Shown piece after piece: positions 21,656 through 34,660 of a stretch of DNA of 64,000 nt. How positions within the stretch are numbered: position 1 is the stretch's first letter; every line of letters begins with the position of its first letter. This DNA comes from Xenopus tropicalis (taxonomy: Eukaryota > Chordata > Amphibia > Anura > Pipidae). The notes below the pieces were generated by a model. That model saw nothing but the letters and a program-made list of their open reading frames with translations. It ran no database searches and was not told the origin of the DNA. A program made the position numbers and the translations under genes. The stretch spans positions 44,269,142 through 44,333,141 of the forward strand of contig NC_030677.2 of NCBI RefSeq assembly GCF_000004195.4, read 5' to 3'.

Positions 21656-24600
21656 GATCACACTAGGCAGATTCATAACTTCATGGACCCAGACCCCGAC
21701 ATGAAATAGGGGCAGACTCACTCAGATTTTAAGTTCACCAACATCAAATTTGACTGGCTATTATGGATTTAATGCCCAGGTACAAATTTGCCCACTAATA
21801 TTCTAAATCAAGTTGTATTAAATTCTACTGAATTCCAAACTAAATAACAAGATCTGAGGCAAGATTTGCATTTGATGGAATGTATATTATTAAAGTAACT
21901 TGATTTAAACCCAAGCAAAACACAAATAGATAACAAACTTCATCATATAGGATCTGATCCAGATACCAGTGTTCTAGAGTTTAAACTATACACCCTCGGT
22001 GCCCATATGCATCCTCCCCAAGTCCCATTGATTTCTGACTGGCAACGCAGGCATTACCAGCAGACAGTAGTTAGGTAATTGTCAATATTTGAAGCTTCTC
22101 TCATTTTGTGTAGGAAGCTGAGGCATTTATTATTGCAGTGGTTAATACAGAGTAGTGTACAGTCAACTTGGGGTAGGCCAGAGAAGCTAGGCAAAATCTA
22201 TTAAGAGAATAACAGCATGTAAAAGAAAGGAGCCTCCTGGGAATGCAGGAATGCCTTTTATTTGCTTCACTTTACCCCTGAGCTCAGTATTGCAAACAGT
22301 AACATTTTGTGCAGCCTACATGGACACAGTGATGTCTTTGTGAACTTTCCAAAGGTGGTGTCAAATGGACTGGGAAAAATAAAAAAAGAAAGGAGCTCTC
22401 CTTACCTGCTCTTATGGGATCCACTTCCCAAGAACAGAGCAAGCCTTTACTAACCTTGCCATGACATATATTCACCAAACATGCAAGCTTGTAGTCTGTG
22501 CCGTGTACTCAGCTGTGTGTGCTTATGTTGGATTATGTTTTACATGTTAGTGGAAGATAACATTTAATGTGTTAGGGTTATTTTGTAACCTAGGTTGCAT
22601 TTTCCCCAGTGTAAAGAGTAATTAATAACACTTAAAGGGCAGTGGCTAATGGAATTAAACATGAATGCCACCCCAAGTCCATCCAAATGGCTCCACCAAA
22701 AGGAATTGTATTTGTGATTTGGTAGAAACACTACAGAAGCACTGCTCTAGGACAGTTCTGTGCAATAGCTGTAATCATTGCCTCTGTTTAGTTCAGAATG
22801 GTAAGCACTATAATATGCTGCAAAATGTAAAATGTCAGTCAGTATTCATAGCACATAGTCCCAGTAATAATTCACTTGGGCGGCAAAAGCAACATGTTGG
22901 CCGTATAGGTTTCAGCAGCCAGATATAGTGTCACAACGACAGTAAATCACTGCTGAAATGGAAAACCCTACAAGTGCTGTGTATTTTCAGTGCCATCCCT
23001 GCTTTGGTCTACTAGAAGACCTTGCCAGAACAGTAACCATGTTCTTGTTTTGTTGTAAACAAATTGCACTGGTGTGAGGGATCACATAATAATAAAAGGA
23101 AGTACCTTGAGGCGTTACCTCAGAAATGTGATATTTGAAGGGGCATAGTATAGACTCCCGTTCCAAAGTATAAAAAAATACATAGATATTTTATACCCAA
23201 AGGCTAGAGGAAAAATTCTAGTATCCTTTGTACATCCTTTATGTAATGAAGGTGCTACACCTTTTGGTCTTTGCACGCATGGAGGTCTAGTGCTGTGTTA
23301 TTTTTTTGTGTGTTTTTTTCTTAGCTAAACACTTGGAGGACTTGCTCAGAAAAGTCTTTGGGAAAACCAACATTAAAAAGGGCACAAGACTCAAAAGCAT
23401 GTTTTATTCATGACAGTTCACTAAAAATAGTGGGCCAAAGTTGGAAATCTGGATAGGACCAATCACCAGTTGCAGCATTATAGTAATTATGACTATCATG
23501 ACACATGATGTATGACATATGATGACACAACCCTGTCATCATCCAACCCCCCTAAACGTCATGTTCCCAACCCCTTGAAATCACCCGCCCACTGCACGTT
23601 TTTTCTTTGCAATAAAGTTGGCCTACACCCCACGTTTACCATTTCTGCATTAGAACATTGCATTAGAACATGCAATTGCATTCTTTGCTCTAGAAAGATG
23701 AGTTTCCATTTTTAAAAATGCAAAGTTACCAAAATGCCCCTGGTAAACTGCCACACACTGCTGCCTGATGCAAGTGTCTCTTCCAGCTTACATTCCTCTC
23801 TGCAAGTTGGGATCATTCCTCTCTGCAAGTTAGGATCATTCCTCCTCATGCCTGACCCTGCCACTGCATGCCTCTTCCCCATGAAGTACTATATAGTGCA
23901 GGTATAGTGCAAGTAACCCCTCTCATGGCCTGACGCCTCACCTAATTTGCTGAACTGCCGGGAATGCTCCTGCTCACTGTAAATTGGAGATGACATGTTA
24001 GGGATTTGAGGTCCCAGAATCCATCACTTGAACATAGAACCGTGTGAGGGAGGGGTAAAATGAAATAGTCACAGCCTAAGGGGGTGTGAAATAGTCTTTG
24101 CAAATCAGAGGCAGACTTTCATGGTTTCTTCTCAATTTGAGGAATCAAAGAATATCTGTGTAATATACATATATTACACAGACCATTTGGCCTTAGTTTA
24201 AAACAGTACATGTATTCACATTTCAGGGCATCTCTAGTCCTTGGCAAGATTTCTCCTTAGTAATGTACCTTTTACATTGGGCTACATGCCTCTTGGAATC
24301 TGAGACTTCAGAACTAACATGCAACAACTTTACACCTACTTGTAGGTGATTGACTAGATTTTAGAGAAAACACTAGCACATGTAAATATTTGACTACTGC
24401 CACAGTATGACCAAGGGGTTAACATTCTCACTGAAGCATATGTTTTCATCTTGCTACTTGGTCTGTGTAATCTGCACTGTATAAAGGGAAGCGGCCAGTT
24501 CATCAATCACCATCACCGTCAGCGTAGCATGTCAGGGTTGCTAATTTCCGAGACACTTCAGTGACAGAGAGCTCACCCTGCTTGTCCCAAGTCACCCAAG

Positions 24601-27025
24601 ATCCAGTATTGTTGGACTTACAGGAGCACTCTAATGTTTTCATTTCACTGGAGCAAAACTTTGCTTCAGTTATTTGTTTTTCTTTAACAAATTCCCAGAT
24701 AATAAACTAGTGACGTTTTATATGTATTTTACCCTGTCTTTACAAAAGCTTTCCAAAAATTGATGAATCCAGGGATACTGGAAGAGTTTAAAACAAGTTC
24801 ATGTAGTTAAATAATATTGTACCAGTATTTTATTATTATTATAATTTCATTTTACACAGCATAATAAATAGGCCCCTATGCCTTTGCTAGTTGTTTTGTC
24901 TACTGCCTGATTTCACTGACATAATGTAGATCTCGTAACGCAAGTAACACCCAGCACTAGCCCTTATAATCCCTTCCTGAACTGTTTAGTTGTTAGCTGT
25001 AAGTGCGCTCAGGGACTAGGATTAGGCAGTGAGGGTGGATATGTAACAATATATTTTATTAAAGTAGTCTCTTCAAAGGGACACAGCAAAGTCAAATCTT
25101 CTTATGGGGACAACTCAAGGGTTCTAAACCATGCTGGTTTAAAGTTCGTGTACCCAATTAGCCCTAATTTTCCTTGGAAATCCATCACATCTTGGCTCTG
25201 GCTGCCAAATAGAGACTTGAAGGTGAACTGCAAGGATTTATGCTTTCTGATTGAGTTTGTAGGCATGTCTTTAGATTAACCCCCATTTTTACATTAACTC
25301 ATTCAGTTTGTGGTGGTTATGGTCTGTGCCAATAATGCAAATGAAGGCGTTTTAAACCAAACAAGCAGATCTTCTCCTGATTATGCCCACCTTGAGGCTT
25401 TTATCGGCTCGTGTATGGCCACCTTTAGTCTCACAAAGTGAACCAACCCCTCCCTCATTGTTAAATGATGGATTCTGGACTTGATGTCCCTCTGCTTTTC
25501 ATGGTGTGCAGTGCATAGATTCACTGGAAAGCAAACGGACTTCCATTTCCATCCTAATGATTTGTATCAAGACTTCCTTTAAATCTTTGGAATAAGGAAT
25601 ATCACTGTGGAAAATGGCATTATTATTTAAAAATATAGCACTGAGTTATGAAAAATGTTGCAATACAATTTTTTTCCTATTTTAATGATGACATAATGTC
25701 ATTAGGGACTGACACCTAAAATATGTCTTGACATATGGAAAATTTATTTTGTACACACAGATACTAACAAGTTTTGGTGGCTTCATCATAAATATAAGGA
25801 TGCAGCATGCCCCTACAATTACATATATACATAGTAGTCATAGGGCATACTGTAATAATGGATTAACAGAGGTAGTATATCAGTCCGATGTACCAAGGAA
25901 CAGCCAGTGAGCATACTGTAATCATTCAAGCTTTAACCACAAGGCAGTGCCTGGGAGGAAGTGTACAGCTGCCCACCATATACATACCAGGTAAAATGTA
26001 TTTTCAGTACTTGTATGCTGGATGGATGATCCCATGTACAATGGCTATTGGTTGCTTAGTTGACTGGACATGTTTGAAAATGTAATCTACAGATGAAACC
26101 ATGTGTCAGCAAATGAGGAAGTGAATATGAACCTCAGCTCAAATTTACTTTCTACTGTTCTGATTGTTTGGGCTGTATGGGCACCTATGGGACAGAAGGG
26201 TGGGTATAGTGTGTGTGTGTGTGGCCAACTGTATCAGTTCCCATGGACTGAGTAGTCAGTATGTGGAGCATAAGATAACAGAATCTTAGGAGCTGTCTTT
26301 ACACCAGGTCAGTCACTCCTACATCCCCACCCAATGCCGAAAACCATGTTTTGTAAAATTACTATATCATTGTAGACGACAGGAGTAACATACTGGAACA
26401 TATTTTTTGCAAACAAATCACACTTGATGCTATGAACTCTTTCACTCTCATTCACAAAGTGCATCATGCTGCACAGTCTTTAAATTCATTAAGTGTGTGG
26501 TGGAGTTTGGCAGGATTTACAATTTTTCAGTAAAAATATTTAAAAAAGAAGCCAAAGCTTTGTATTTAAAGTTAGACCTTGTGTAACTGGTGTCATTACC
26601 AGTGTCATTACTGGTATTATAACCACAGCTTTCAACTGACTTTCCACTGATTATGTTTGGGAAAATATTTTAAGATTTCAAAATTGCTATGATGTATTCT
26701 CTATTTTAGTAGGATTAAGAGTGCATGGATATATAAAGCTGGTTAGGAAATTTCCCTTTATTTTTTTTAGAGTCACTCAGACATATATCCAGATGGCTAG
26801 TAAAGGGTGTTGTTTTTATTGCTCCTTAAACAAATATAGGCTACAGTATTAGCATCTCCCCTGTGCTATACTCCTATAGTATTTATGATGGAGTGACGCA
26901 CTATAGTCTATGTACTTACCGTTTCCTTGCAAACACAGCAAACCCTTATAACAAGCTCTTGTTTTTCAAAAGATACATTATTTTTTTGACAATGCTTTCC
27001 TCAAACTTTGAGTCATAAATGTAAG
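21656..27025. other. Long unique non-coding stretch
   Basis: About 5.4 kb without a gene I can support. A fragment of the 'cgtgtatggccacctt' MITE family sits at 25387-25428. TG repeats occur at about 26209-26222. Several open frames of 60-90 codons have no domain, no neighbours and no convincing splice sites. Could be intron or intergenic. Confidence 0.45.
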
Positions 27026-27355
27026 TAGGGCTGTCACCCGGCTGGTATTTTACAGGACTAGCCAGTAAATCTCCGGCTAGGGCGAGGGCCAGGATTACAC
27101 ATTTGCTGGCAATGTAATTGCCGTTAAGTTTCTAATTCCCTATAAAACCCTCCCTTCCCTGACCCTCTGTGCTGCTGGATTCTCCCTTATAGGGACATTC
27201 CCACCTCTGTCCTGCTCATTTCCTCACCTAGTCCGCCCATTTCCCTGGCCATTCAACCTATTTCCCCGCCCAGTCTGCCCATTTCCATGCCCCCATGTGA
27301 CATCACCTCCTACTCCCACACCTGAAGGCTGGTATGTCACAGAAAAAGTAGAAAC
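27026..27355. mobile_element. 'agggctgtcacc...aaaccct' repeat
   Basis: Left 'tagggctgtcacccggctgg' with tattttacaggactagcc. Right 'ggctggtatgtcacagaaaa' then gtagaaaccct. The interior is a run of 'cctgctcatttcc...gcccatttcc' phrases (27220-27290). This matches the general form of a Xenopus repeat with 'agggttgccacc' ends. Moderately decayed. Confidence 0.5.
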
Positions 27356-28202
27356 CCTACTTGTAAATGATATAGTAAGTCTAAAGCAATGATGTTAAAC
27401 AGGGGGTCCTCTAGATTATACTAAACTACAACTGTTGGGAGATGTACTTGTGTAATAACATTTGAAAAGCCCCAAGTTTTCCATCACTAAAGGGTGTTCT
27501 GAAGCTGGACATACTTTAGATGATTGGCAAAGTCACCAAATAAATTGACAAAGGGCCAAACCTGTGCTACAGAACAAGTACCTTACAATATCCCAAGCTC
27601 CGTCTGCACAATTGTACATTGAGGAAGATAATGTTTGGCTACTTCAGTGTTTTCTTATGCAGCACATTTTCCCCCTGTGCCAGCAGTTGCCCATGAACTC
27701 AGCTGGGTGTGTAACAGTTGTTGTTCCCATGACACCATTTAAAAGCAAATGTTTGCTATGATGAGTTATCCTTGTAATGACAAGTGAGAGAAAGTTATGC
27801 AACCAGTAAGATTTGTGTTCAAAATATGGAAAGCACAAGTGCCTTAAAAGGTATTATCTCTAATACAAGAATACTGAGAATTGGAAGTGGCTCAGAGGTT
27901 TTCAATAATTCAGGAATGAGTGTTATGCTCACATGACTCTGCCATGAAGAATGAATGTAGCTATTTGTCTCTAACCCCCCAACGCTTCCAAAGAAGAAAT
28001 TTCTGTCAGTGTATGAGATAACCTGTAGCAGGTAGAGTAAGGGGAGTGCTCTGAATTAGGGACCTTAGCTTAATGTCAAGTGTTAACCTCATGGCACTAT
28101 ATTTTACCCACTATTGTCATGTTGTGGAGAACAGAGGTGGTCAAAATGCCAGAAATCACTTGTCACTACTTACTATGTAAAGTATGGGAAACACTCAGCC
28201 TA
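27356..28202. other. Unique non-coding DNA
   Basis: Includes a 'ctacaactgttgggagatgt' phrase (about 27426), a worn copy of the same dispersed motif as at 16930-17125. Nothing else recognised. Confidence 0.4.
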
Positions 28203-28263
28203 AAGCTGGCCATACACGCACCGATAATATCGTACGAAACCTTCGGTTCGGTGCGTGTATAGT
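28203..28263. mobile_element. 'taaagctggccatacacgcacc' MITE, short copy
   Basis: 'ggccatacacgcaccgata' and 'cggttcggtgcgtgtatag' are inverted around 'atatcgtacgaaacctt'. A longer diverged relative is at 49474-49649. Confidence 0.65.
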
Positions 28264-28564
28264 AAGTCGGCGAGTCTTTCCTCAGTTACCAGTCCTTCCC
28301 TATTAAATAGCAAATACTATTTAAATGTGCTAACATTTTTCACCAATGCAGCATTGTACACAAATTCTGTGGGGGGCCACATGGGACATAACTGTTTAGT
28401 TTGTTTGCTTTGATCCTAAACCTGCGTGCTCAGAATCACAAACAAACAAACTGAACAGTTAGTCCCATGAGGCTCCCCTTTAAGTCACTGTCAGACTAAC
28501 AGGTTTGAGAGATGCAAAGGAGAAAGTTGTGTCCTGCTTTTATGTTAGATCCTTTCTAGACTTT
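28264..28564. other. Unique DNA between two MITEs
   Basis: The phrases 'tttagtttgtttgctttgat' (28395) and 'acaaacaaactgaacagtta' (28440) are inverted relatives about 45 bp apart, so a small hairpin may be present. No gene. Confidence 0.35.
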
Positions 28565-29191
28565 GGGGCTGATTTACTAAGACACGAATTCGAATCCGAA
28601 TTGGAAAAATTCCGATTGGAAAACGAACATTTTGCGACTTTTTCGTATTTTTTGTGATTTTTTCGGCGTCTTTACGATTTGCGCGAAAAAACGCGAGTTT
28701 TTCGTAGCCATTACGACTTGCGCGAAAAAACGCGAGTTTTTCGTAGCCATTCCGAAAGTTGCGCAAAGTCGCGATTTTTTCGTAGCGTTAAAACTTGCGC
28801 GAAAAGTCACGCCTTTTTCGTAGCGTTAAAACTTAAAAGGCGCGACGTTTCGCGCAAGTTTTAACTCTACGAAAAAATCGGGACTTTTCGCGCAAATCGT
28901 AAAGACGCCGAAAAAATCACAAAAAATACGAAAAAGTCGCAAAATGTTCGTTTTCCAATCGGAATTTTTCCAATTCGGATTTGAATTAGTGTCTTAGTAA
29001 ATCAGCTACGAAAAAATCGCGACTTTGCGCAACTTTCGGAATGGCTACGAAAAACTTGCGTTTTTTCGCAAAAATCGTATTGGTAATGAAAAAGTCGCAA
29101 TAATTTCCGAAAAAATCGCAAAATACCGATCATTACGAAAAAAACACAATCGGACGCATTCGGCCCGTTCGTGGGTTAGTAAATGTGCCCC
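28565..29191. mobile_element. Large CpG-rich foldback element
   Basis: Outer ends: ggggctgatttactaagaca on the left, 'gttagtaaatgtgcccc' on the right. Main stem: 28568-28687 pairs with 28887-29006 with two mismatches visible. Inner stem: about 28780-28816 pairs with 28836-28872. A 39 bp direct duplication lies in the left arm (28674-28712, 28713-28751). 29007-29069 is an inverted copy of 28722-28784, so part of the arm has been copied again outside the main palindrome. Sequence is a mosaic of 'ttttcgtag', 'gcgcgaaaa' and 'cgcgactttt' words. The overlapping open frames on both strands are by-products. Confidence 0.9.
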
Positions 29192-29296
29192 TTTGTGTTT
29201 ACCCAGTTTTACTTTTAAACTGAACAGTTCCTAAAAAGCAGCCAGTCAGATCAGACATAGTAACAGCAGCGTTTTCTTCCTCTTTTTCGGGGATTC

Positions 29297-29490
29297 CAGT
29301 GACATAACCATAGAGGAAGTGGGCCCCGCAGTCACCAGGTTGCACAGGGGCCTGCTTCCTCTATAGTGACTCAAGGGGTGGGCGAGCGAGCATGCAGGCG
29401 GGTGGAGGGGATGCATAGGGTTGGATGTGCGCGCAAGACCCCTCCAAAGATATTTTTGACCCTCCAGAATATACAGTAGTTATGCTGCTG
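29297..29490. mobile_element. Possible hAT-like non-autonomous element
   Basis: Starts CAGTGACATAACCATAGAGG and ends '...agtagttatgctgctg' (RC: CAGCAGCATAACTACT), an imperfect pair of CAG..CATAAC ends. 'ggaagtgggccccgcagtca' and 'ggggcctgcttcctctatag' are inner inverted phrases. I could not find a matching 8 bp flanking duplication, so boundaries are tentative. Confidence 0.4.
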
Positions 29491-31990
29491 AGGAAAGCCC
29501 AAAATGCAGATTGTGATCTACCAGCAGGTCTTCTGATGGTGATGTGTAGATCTCAAGCAGAGTATAGTGTATAAAGAACTCTATTAAATTAACTATTAAT
29601 TACTCCATATTATTCATATTGTAATAAAACTACCATAATAACAATTATTGTTTATTTAAGCACAACACTATATATTTTCTATTTTAATATATGTAATTAA
29701 ATTACTTTCTCTATGGAACAGTAATAGAACTCTGGTGGCACATCTTAATGTCAAAGTATCACAAAAAAGCCTGTAAAGTAACCCATTCCCTACTGGATTC
29801 CCTGCTATAACTAGTCACAAGCTGCACGCAATAGGTGAACTGGCATACACACTTTAGTGTGATGTCCAAATAAAAGTTTGTTTTTAATCTAGTAAATGTT
29901 AATGCAGTTTATCTTGGATAGTGCACTGCTTGTGTTTTTATATTACTTTTCTATGAAACTTACATTAGGCATTGATTATAGACTATGCTAGATAGAGACT
30001 GCTTGCATCTAATAAAGAACACTCATGCTTTCTTGACTTTGATCCCTCTGGCCTAGCTGCATTGCTCATGGATCTGTCACACTACCCTCCATAGTGAATA
30101 AAATACCCACTGCATATGGCAAAAACCAAAGTATTGAATGACTAGGTACAGGTTGGTGTAGGGCCAAAGCGACTGCAGAACCTTAACTTAGTCTCTTTTG
30201 GAAAGGTGCCACTGAGGTTCTATTGGTCTGAACTGCTTTACCCTAGTGAGCTTTCATGCAAGGAGAACAATGATTCATAACAGGTGTTATTTTTTAAACT
30301 CAAAGAAAAAGAGTCTCTTTTAAGGTGACTCTAAGCAAAATAGTTCTTTGTTGATATACCCTTCCTTGGCAAAAGCACGCTCTTTTGTTTTGCAAAGTGC
30401 AAATGCAGAGTTGAATTTGATTAAGGCTCTCTGGTATGTTAATCCCATCTAATAGCTATTAAACTCCATATGGCTAAAGGATTGTTAGTGGTATCACATA
30501 AATGTTGGAATCATAAGGTACCATTTAAGGATTGATTTCTTTTTGTGTAAGACTTTCTTCTTGCACTGCACAATACAAGCTACTTTTTCTTGAAGTGGAT
30601 AATCCCTTTGGAGCAGAATGGAGGAGGAAACAGACTTGTATAGGATATCATGCTTCACTGAACTTTCTGATACAGTTTAATGGGCCAGCATCACAGGCTA
30701 TACAGACAGACAAGTATAGAGTATACGGCCTTTATATAATTATTTCAGCTCAGTTGAGCTTAGTTTGTGAAAATATCTTGACTATATATACCCTACAATG
30801 TCAGTCCATATGGCTAATGGGCTCTGTCCTTATCCAACAACACCCCAGTTTTGCTTTTATTTTTAGTTGAACCCTTAGTTTTTGACAGTTGAACTCTTAA
30901 AAGTAAAATTAAATTAAAAGGGTTTGAATCCTTTTAGCAAGTAGGCCCATGGAGGGATATGATTGCCATTTTGTAGTCAATAAAGAGTTTTCTGAGTCTA
31001 TGGGATTAAGAAGGTTATCATGAGATTTACTAATTTCTTAGTTGTTACATGTTTTAAGTCCTATTCAGTAGAGTGGGAAGTGTTTGCTAGTGGTTTTGCT
31101 TGGGATTTATAAAACCCAGATTTTTACTGGGATAGTTTTGGTGATCAATATACTCTGCATAACATTGCCCTAAGGTCGCTAAATGTCACTTCCGTGAGCC
31201 ACTGTGAAACATAATGGCTTATAAAATAGGTCAGTAGTTCAATGAGCTAAATACAATTGTATTTGTTGTAAAATGAATGGACCTCTGTGGGAAATTGTAT
31301 GTGAATTAAAAATTATTTTCATATTAGATCAGCTTTAGGGTTAATATGTGGACTATTTGCTGAACATCTATTTAGTATATGGGCCATTCACACTGAAATG
31401 TCTGACCCATACATCTTGCTGCCTTTACACAGAGTATTTGTAGTGTAAAACATTCTAAAGAATAGCTCCGCCACAATATTCTCCTAAATATTCACAAGTG
31501 ACTATGACATTTTGGCCCTTTCCGTGAGACTTTTGCTCCCCATGAATCATAATCATAAAATCGAATAACTGTGCAGTCAACAGTGCAAATGTCTTCCTTG
31601 TTCTTTTTTTTTTGTCCATATTCCAAATTAATTCTCCTTCATTACACCGCTGCAATGTTGGCCTGGGTATTCACAGTAACAATGGAGTTTAAAACTAAAG
31701 CTCCCAGCCACTCATTAACCACTTGAAACTATTCAGTACAGCTGTAAGCACGAGAGAATGTTATCATCAAATGCTCGGCAGATAGGGAGCTGCCAGAAAT
31801 AGTTTGAAGTGGCTGCAAAAGGATCACTGGACATTCCTTGGACAGACATACACTGCAGTTTAATTTTAAAAAGGTCTAATATACAAGGTCGTACTTGCTG
31901 AGGGTAAGAGAGTTAGAGGAAACAGTTACCAAAACTGGTGGGATGAAGAAGAGTTTCCTGGCAGGACTGGCAGAGGCTAATGTACAAAAT
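29491..31990. other. Unique AT-rich DNA, nothing recognised
   Basis: About 2.5 kb without recognisable repeat or gene. The plus-strand frame 30532-30870 (112 codons) has no known domain and ordinary AT-rich codon use. Confidence 0.45.
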
Positions 31991-32428
31991 AAAAGAGGTC
32001 GTTCATCTTTAAATTAACCTTGAGTATGTTATAGAATGTCCTATTCCTAACAACTTTGCATTTGGTCTTCATTTTTTTATTTTGTATATTTTTTTAATGT
32101 ATGTCTGATAAATCTTTCCAGCTTTTAAACGGGGGTCACTACAATTTTATTATTATATTTTACAATTATATGTAATCATTTTTATTCAGTCCCCTTCCTA
32201 TTAATGTTTCAGCCTCTCATTCAGCCCACTGGTTGCTAAGGTAAACAAGACCCTAGCAACCAGATAGTTGCTGAATTCCAAACTGGAGAGCTGCTGAACT
32301 AAAAGTTAAATAACTGAAATAAACCAAAAATAAAAAACTAAGACCATTTGCAAATGGTCTCAGGATATCGCTCTCTACATCATACTAATCATACTAAAAG
32401 TTAATGTAAAGGTGAACAACCACTAAAT
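31991..32428. mobile_element. 'aaaggtgaacaacc' MITE, near full length
   Basis: Left end 'aaaagaggtcgttcatcttt' and right end 'gtaaaggtgaacaaccacta' are inverted. Interior phrases 'gccctagcaacc'-like 'agaccctagcaaccagatag', 'aattccaaactggagagctg' and 'tctctacatcatactaa' are typical of this common Xenopus element. Partial relatives: 34462-34660 and 18044-18165. Confidence 0.75.
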
Positions 32429-33134
32429 AACTTAGAGATGGGAATGTGGCACAATTTCTTGGTAGACTGGTTATAAGAACCCATTCTCCTTACTGCTAAA
32501 AGATTGCTTGAGGTCTGTCAACTCTGACTCATTGTTTGTCTGAGGACCTAAACATAATAGCTGAGGGCCGTGAATCTAGCAGGGCTCATTTACTATACCG
32601 GTGCAAATAGGTGGTGCAAAACAGCACATTTTTTCTGATAATGCAGTGTCTTTCGAGGCATTACAGTTTCATTGCGTTTAAATTGTTCCTAACACACACA
32701 AACACAATTCACTAACATAATATCTAATTAATTTATCAATACAGACATAAAGATTGGGCCCCACTGGTGAATCAGGCAAAATTCTGGCAACATTAAAATG
32801 AGCACAACTGGTGCAAGTAGGAGTATGTAGAAAAGCAGCATGCTAAGGAAACTCTGGATTACCAGTTACTTGAGGTTCTCCTTACCCAAATGTGCCCTGT
32901 GCCTTGCACCCAGCTCTCCTAAGCAGTTGCAACTAGTATTTTGGGTCACTTTGCTGCTTGCTGCAATTATAGACAAGGGCTAGTAGACACAAGCACTTTT
33001 TTGCACCCTATTATTATTTTAGAGAAAAGTATGCAACAAATTTGAAGCTTTGTGGGCCAGTTCAAGTACAGGTTATAAACAGGTAGGGGAAGGTTGTGTT
33101 TTGGTTTCAGCTCTTCCAGTGGTACTAACCTGTT
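32429..33134. other. Possible decayed repeat plus unique DNA
   Basis: From about 32580 ('gggctcatttactataccgg') to about 33000 ('acaagcacttttttgcaccc') the text resembles a Xenopus repeat with 'ggggctcatttacta' ends, but I cannot fix boundaries. No gene. Confidence 0.3.
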
Positions 33135-33358
33135 CAGGGTCGACTTGGGCTGGAGGAAACACCGTGAAAAAATCTAGTGGCCCCAACCGAGCTCACTCCA
33201 CCCCTCAGGAACTATGGGCACCGGTGCTCCCCCAGCTGTGAACTGTGTGCGTTGGAGCTGTGACCCAGATCACGGTATGGGGAGCAGGAGCTCACGATGG
33301 GGTGGCGGGACCCAAGGCGGTGGCCCCGATGGTTCCCTGACACCCTAGTCCAACGCTG
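33135..33358. mobile_element. hAT-like non-autonomous element
   Basis: Begins CAGGGTCGACTTGGGCTGG and ends '...accctagtccaacgctg' (RC: CAGCGTTGGACTAGGGT), imperfect CAG...CTG ends. Flanking 8-mers AACCTGTT (33127-33134) and TACCTGTT (33359-33366) match at seven of eight positions, as expected for an old hAT duplication. GC-rich and non-coding. The open frame 33050-33241 runs across the left boundary and is spurious. Confidence 0.7.
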
Positions 33359-33366
33359 TACCTGTT

Positions 33367-34461
33367 AGGAAGAAAGGTTTAGGCATGTCAGAGCAGAGGC
33401 AATGGGTAGGTTTGTAAGTGTGAAGAAAGCAAAGATTTATTATTCCTGGTATTAGTCTTGTTGACTTACCTTGCCCCCATATTACTTAGACTCATAACTG
33501 TTTTCAGGACCTTCAGTAACTGTATTGGATTTGGAAGGGTGACACTTATGTCAAAATAAATCATTCACTCTCAACTAAAAATAGTATGTAATGATGTATG
33601 TAATGATAAGTAGGAAAGTACAGTAGTGTTGGAAAACCCATGGCATACTTTAGTTCTAAAATTTAAAACCAGTCCTGCTTTATGGTTTGAATTGAACTAA
33701 ATTTCTATATTCATACATAGAAAGAGTATTGCCAACTGTTTTTTTTTTCTTGGGAAAAAAAGCAGGAAATAAGAAACACACTTGCCGTAAGGAAAATGGT
33801 TCACGGGCAAATTGTGGTGTAATTTGGGAGTAGCCTTAGCATACTGGGGCATGAATAAAAGGTATGCAGTGTCAGTATGAGTTCCTGTTTCTACAGAATA
33901 GATCAAATCTGGTGTTGATGGTTTATATGTGCATACAGAGTACTGTATATAAATGTGAAGATATATTTCCATTATAGCCCTTATGTTGTTGTTGAAATGA
34001 AATCACTGCTATGTGTTTTTATTGAGCTGAAGTCAGCAAATTTGCTTTCATGAGTTGTAATTAAGCATTCATTCATCAAAGCATTTTCTCTTGCAATACT
34101 GCATGGAGAAATGAGATTCCTCCTTTCATCCAGGAGAATTCTTTATCATGTTGGTAGATGTGCTTCTTCCCACAGCTCTCAGATTTGTGTGGAGATATGG
34201 CACGAAGGTCTCTGTACAAGCTATTTGAATCTGTGTATACAGAATCTTCCTCCTTATGCCCAGGCTTATTTAGAGAAAAAATACTCTAAATTAGAGGTTT
34301 TTACATTTCTTCATTATTGAACTGATTATTAACTGCTATTTAATCATATTCTACAGTTAGGAATATGTTTAGAAGAAAAGATGAAAATAACAAAGAACGG
34401 AAATGTGAGAATATAATAAATATCTTGTATATAATTCTTGGCCAGGTGTATATATCTTCAG
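33367..34461. other. Unique non-coding DNA
   Basis: No gene or repeat recognised. Open frames at 33972-33697 (minus) and 34111-34320 (plus) carry no domain. Confidence 0.45.
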
Positions 34462-34660
34462 TAGCATAAATACGAGTTACTAGGTCCCACAAAATTGCAC
34501 CCTAGCAACCATATAGCTGCTGAAATTCCAAACTGGAGAGCGACTGAACAAATACCTAAATAAGTCAACAGCCATAAAAAAAGAAGATTAATTATAAAAT
34601 TGGCATGGACTGTCTACATCATACTAAAAGTCATTTTAAAGGAAAACAATACTCCCAGAA
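34462..34660 (+). mobile_element. Right-hand fragment of 'aaaggtgaacaacc' MITE
   Basis: 'caccctagcaaccatatagc', 'aattccaaactggagagc', 'gtctacatcatactaaaagt' and 'tttaaaggaaaacaatact' line up with 32240-32428. The left half is absent. Confidence 0.6.

Noticed and set aside
28203..28263. tRNA- or miRNA-like hairpin
   Set aside because: The sequence is a known-type MITE fragment with relatives in the window; no tRNA A/B boxes.
28545..28864. Overlapping frames on both strands encoding repeats of FFAQ or REKTRVFRS
   Set aside because: Translation of the CpG-rich foldback and its 39 bp duplication; not a protein.
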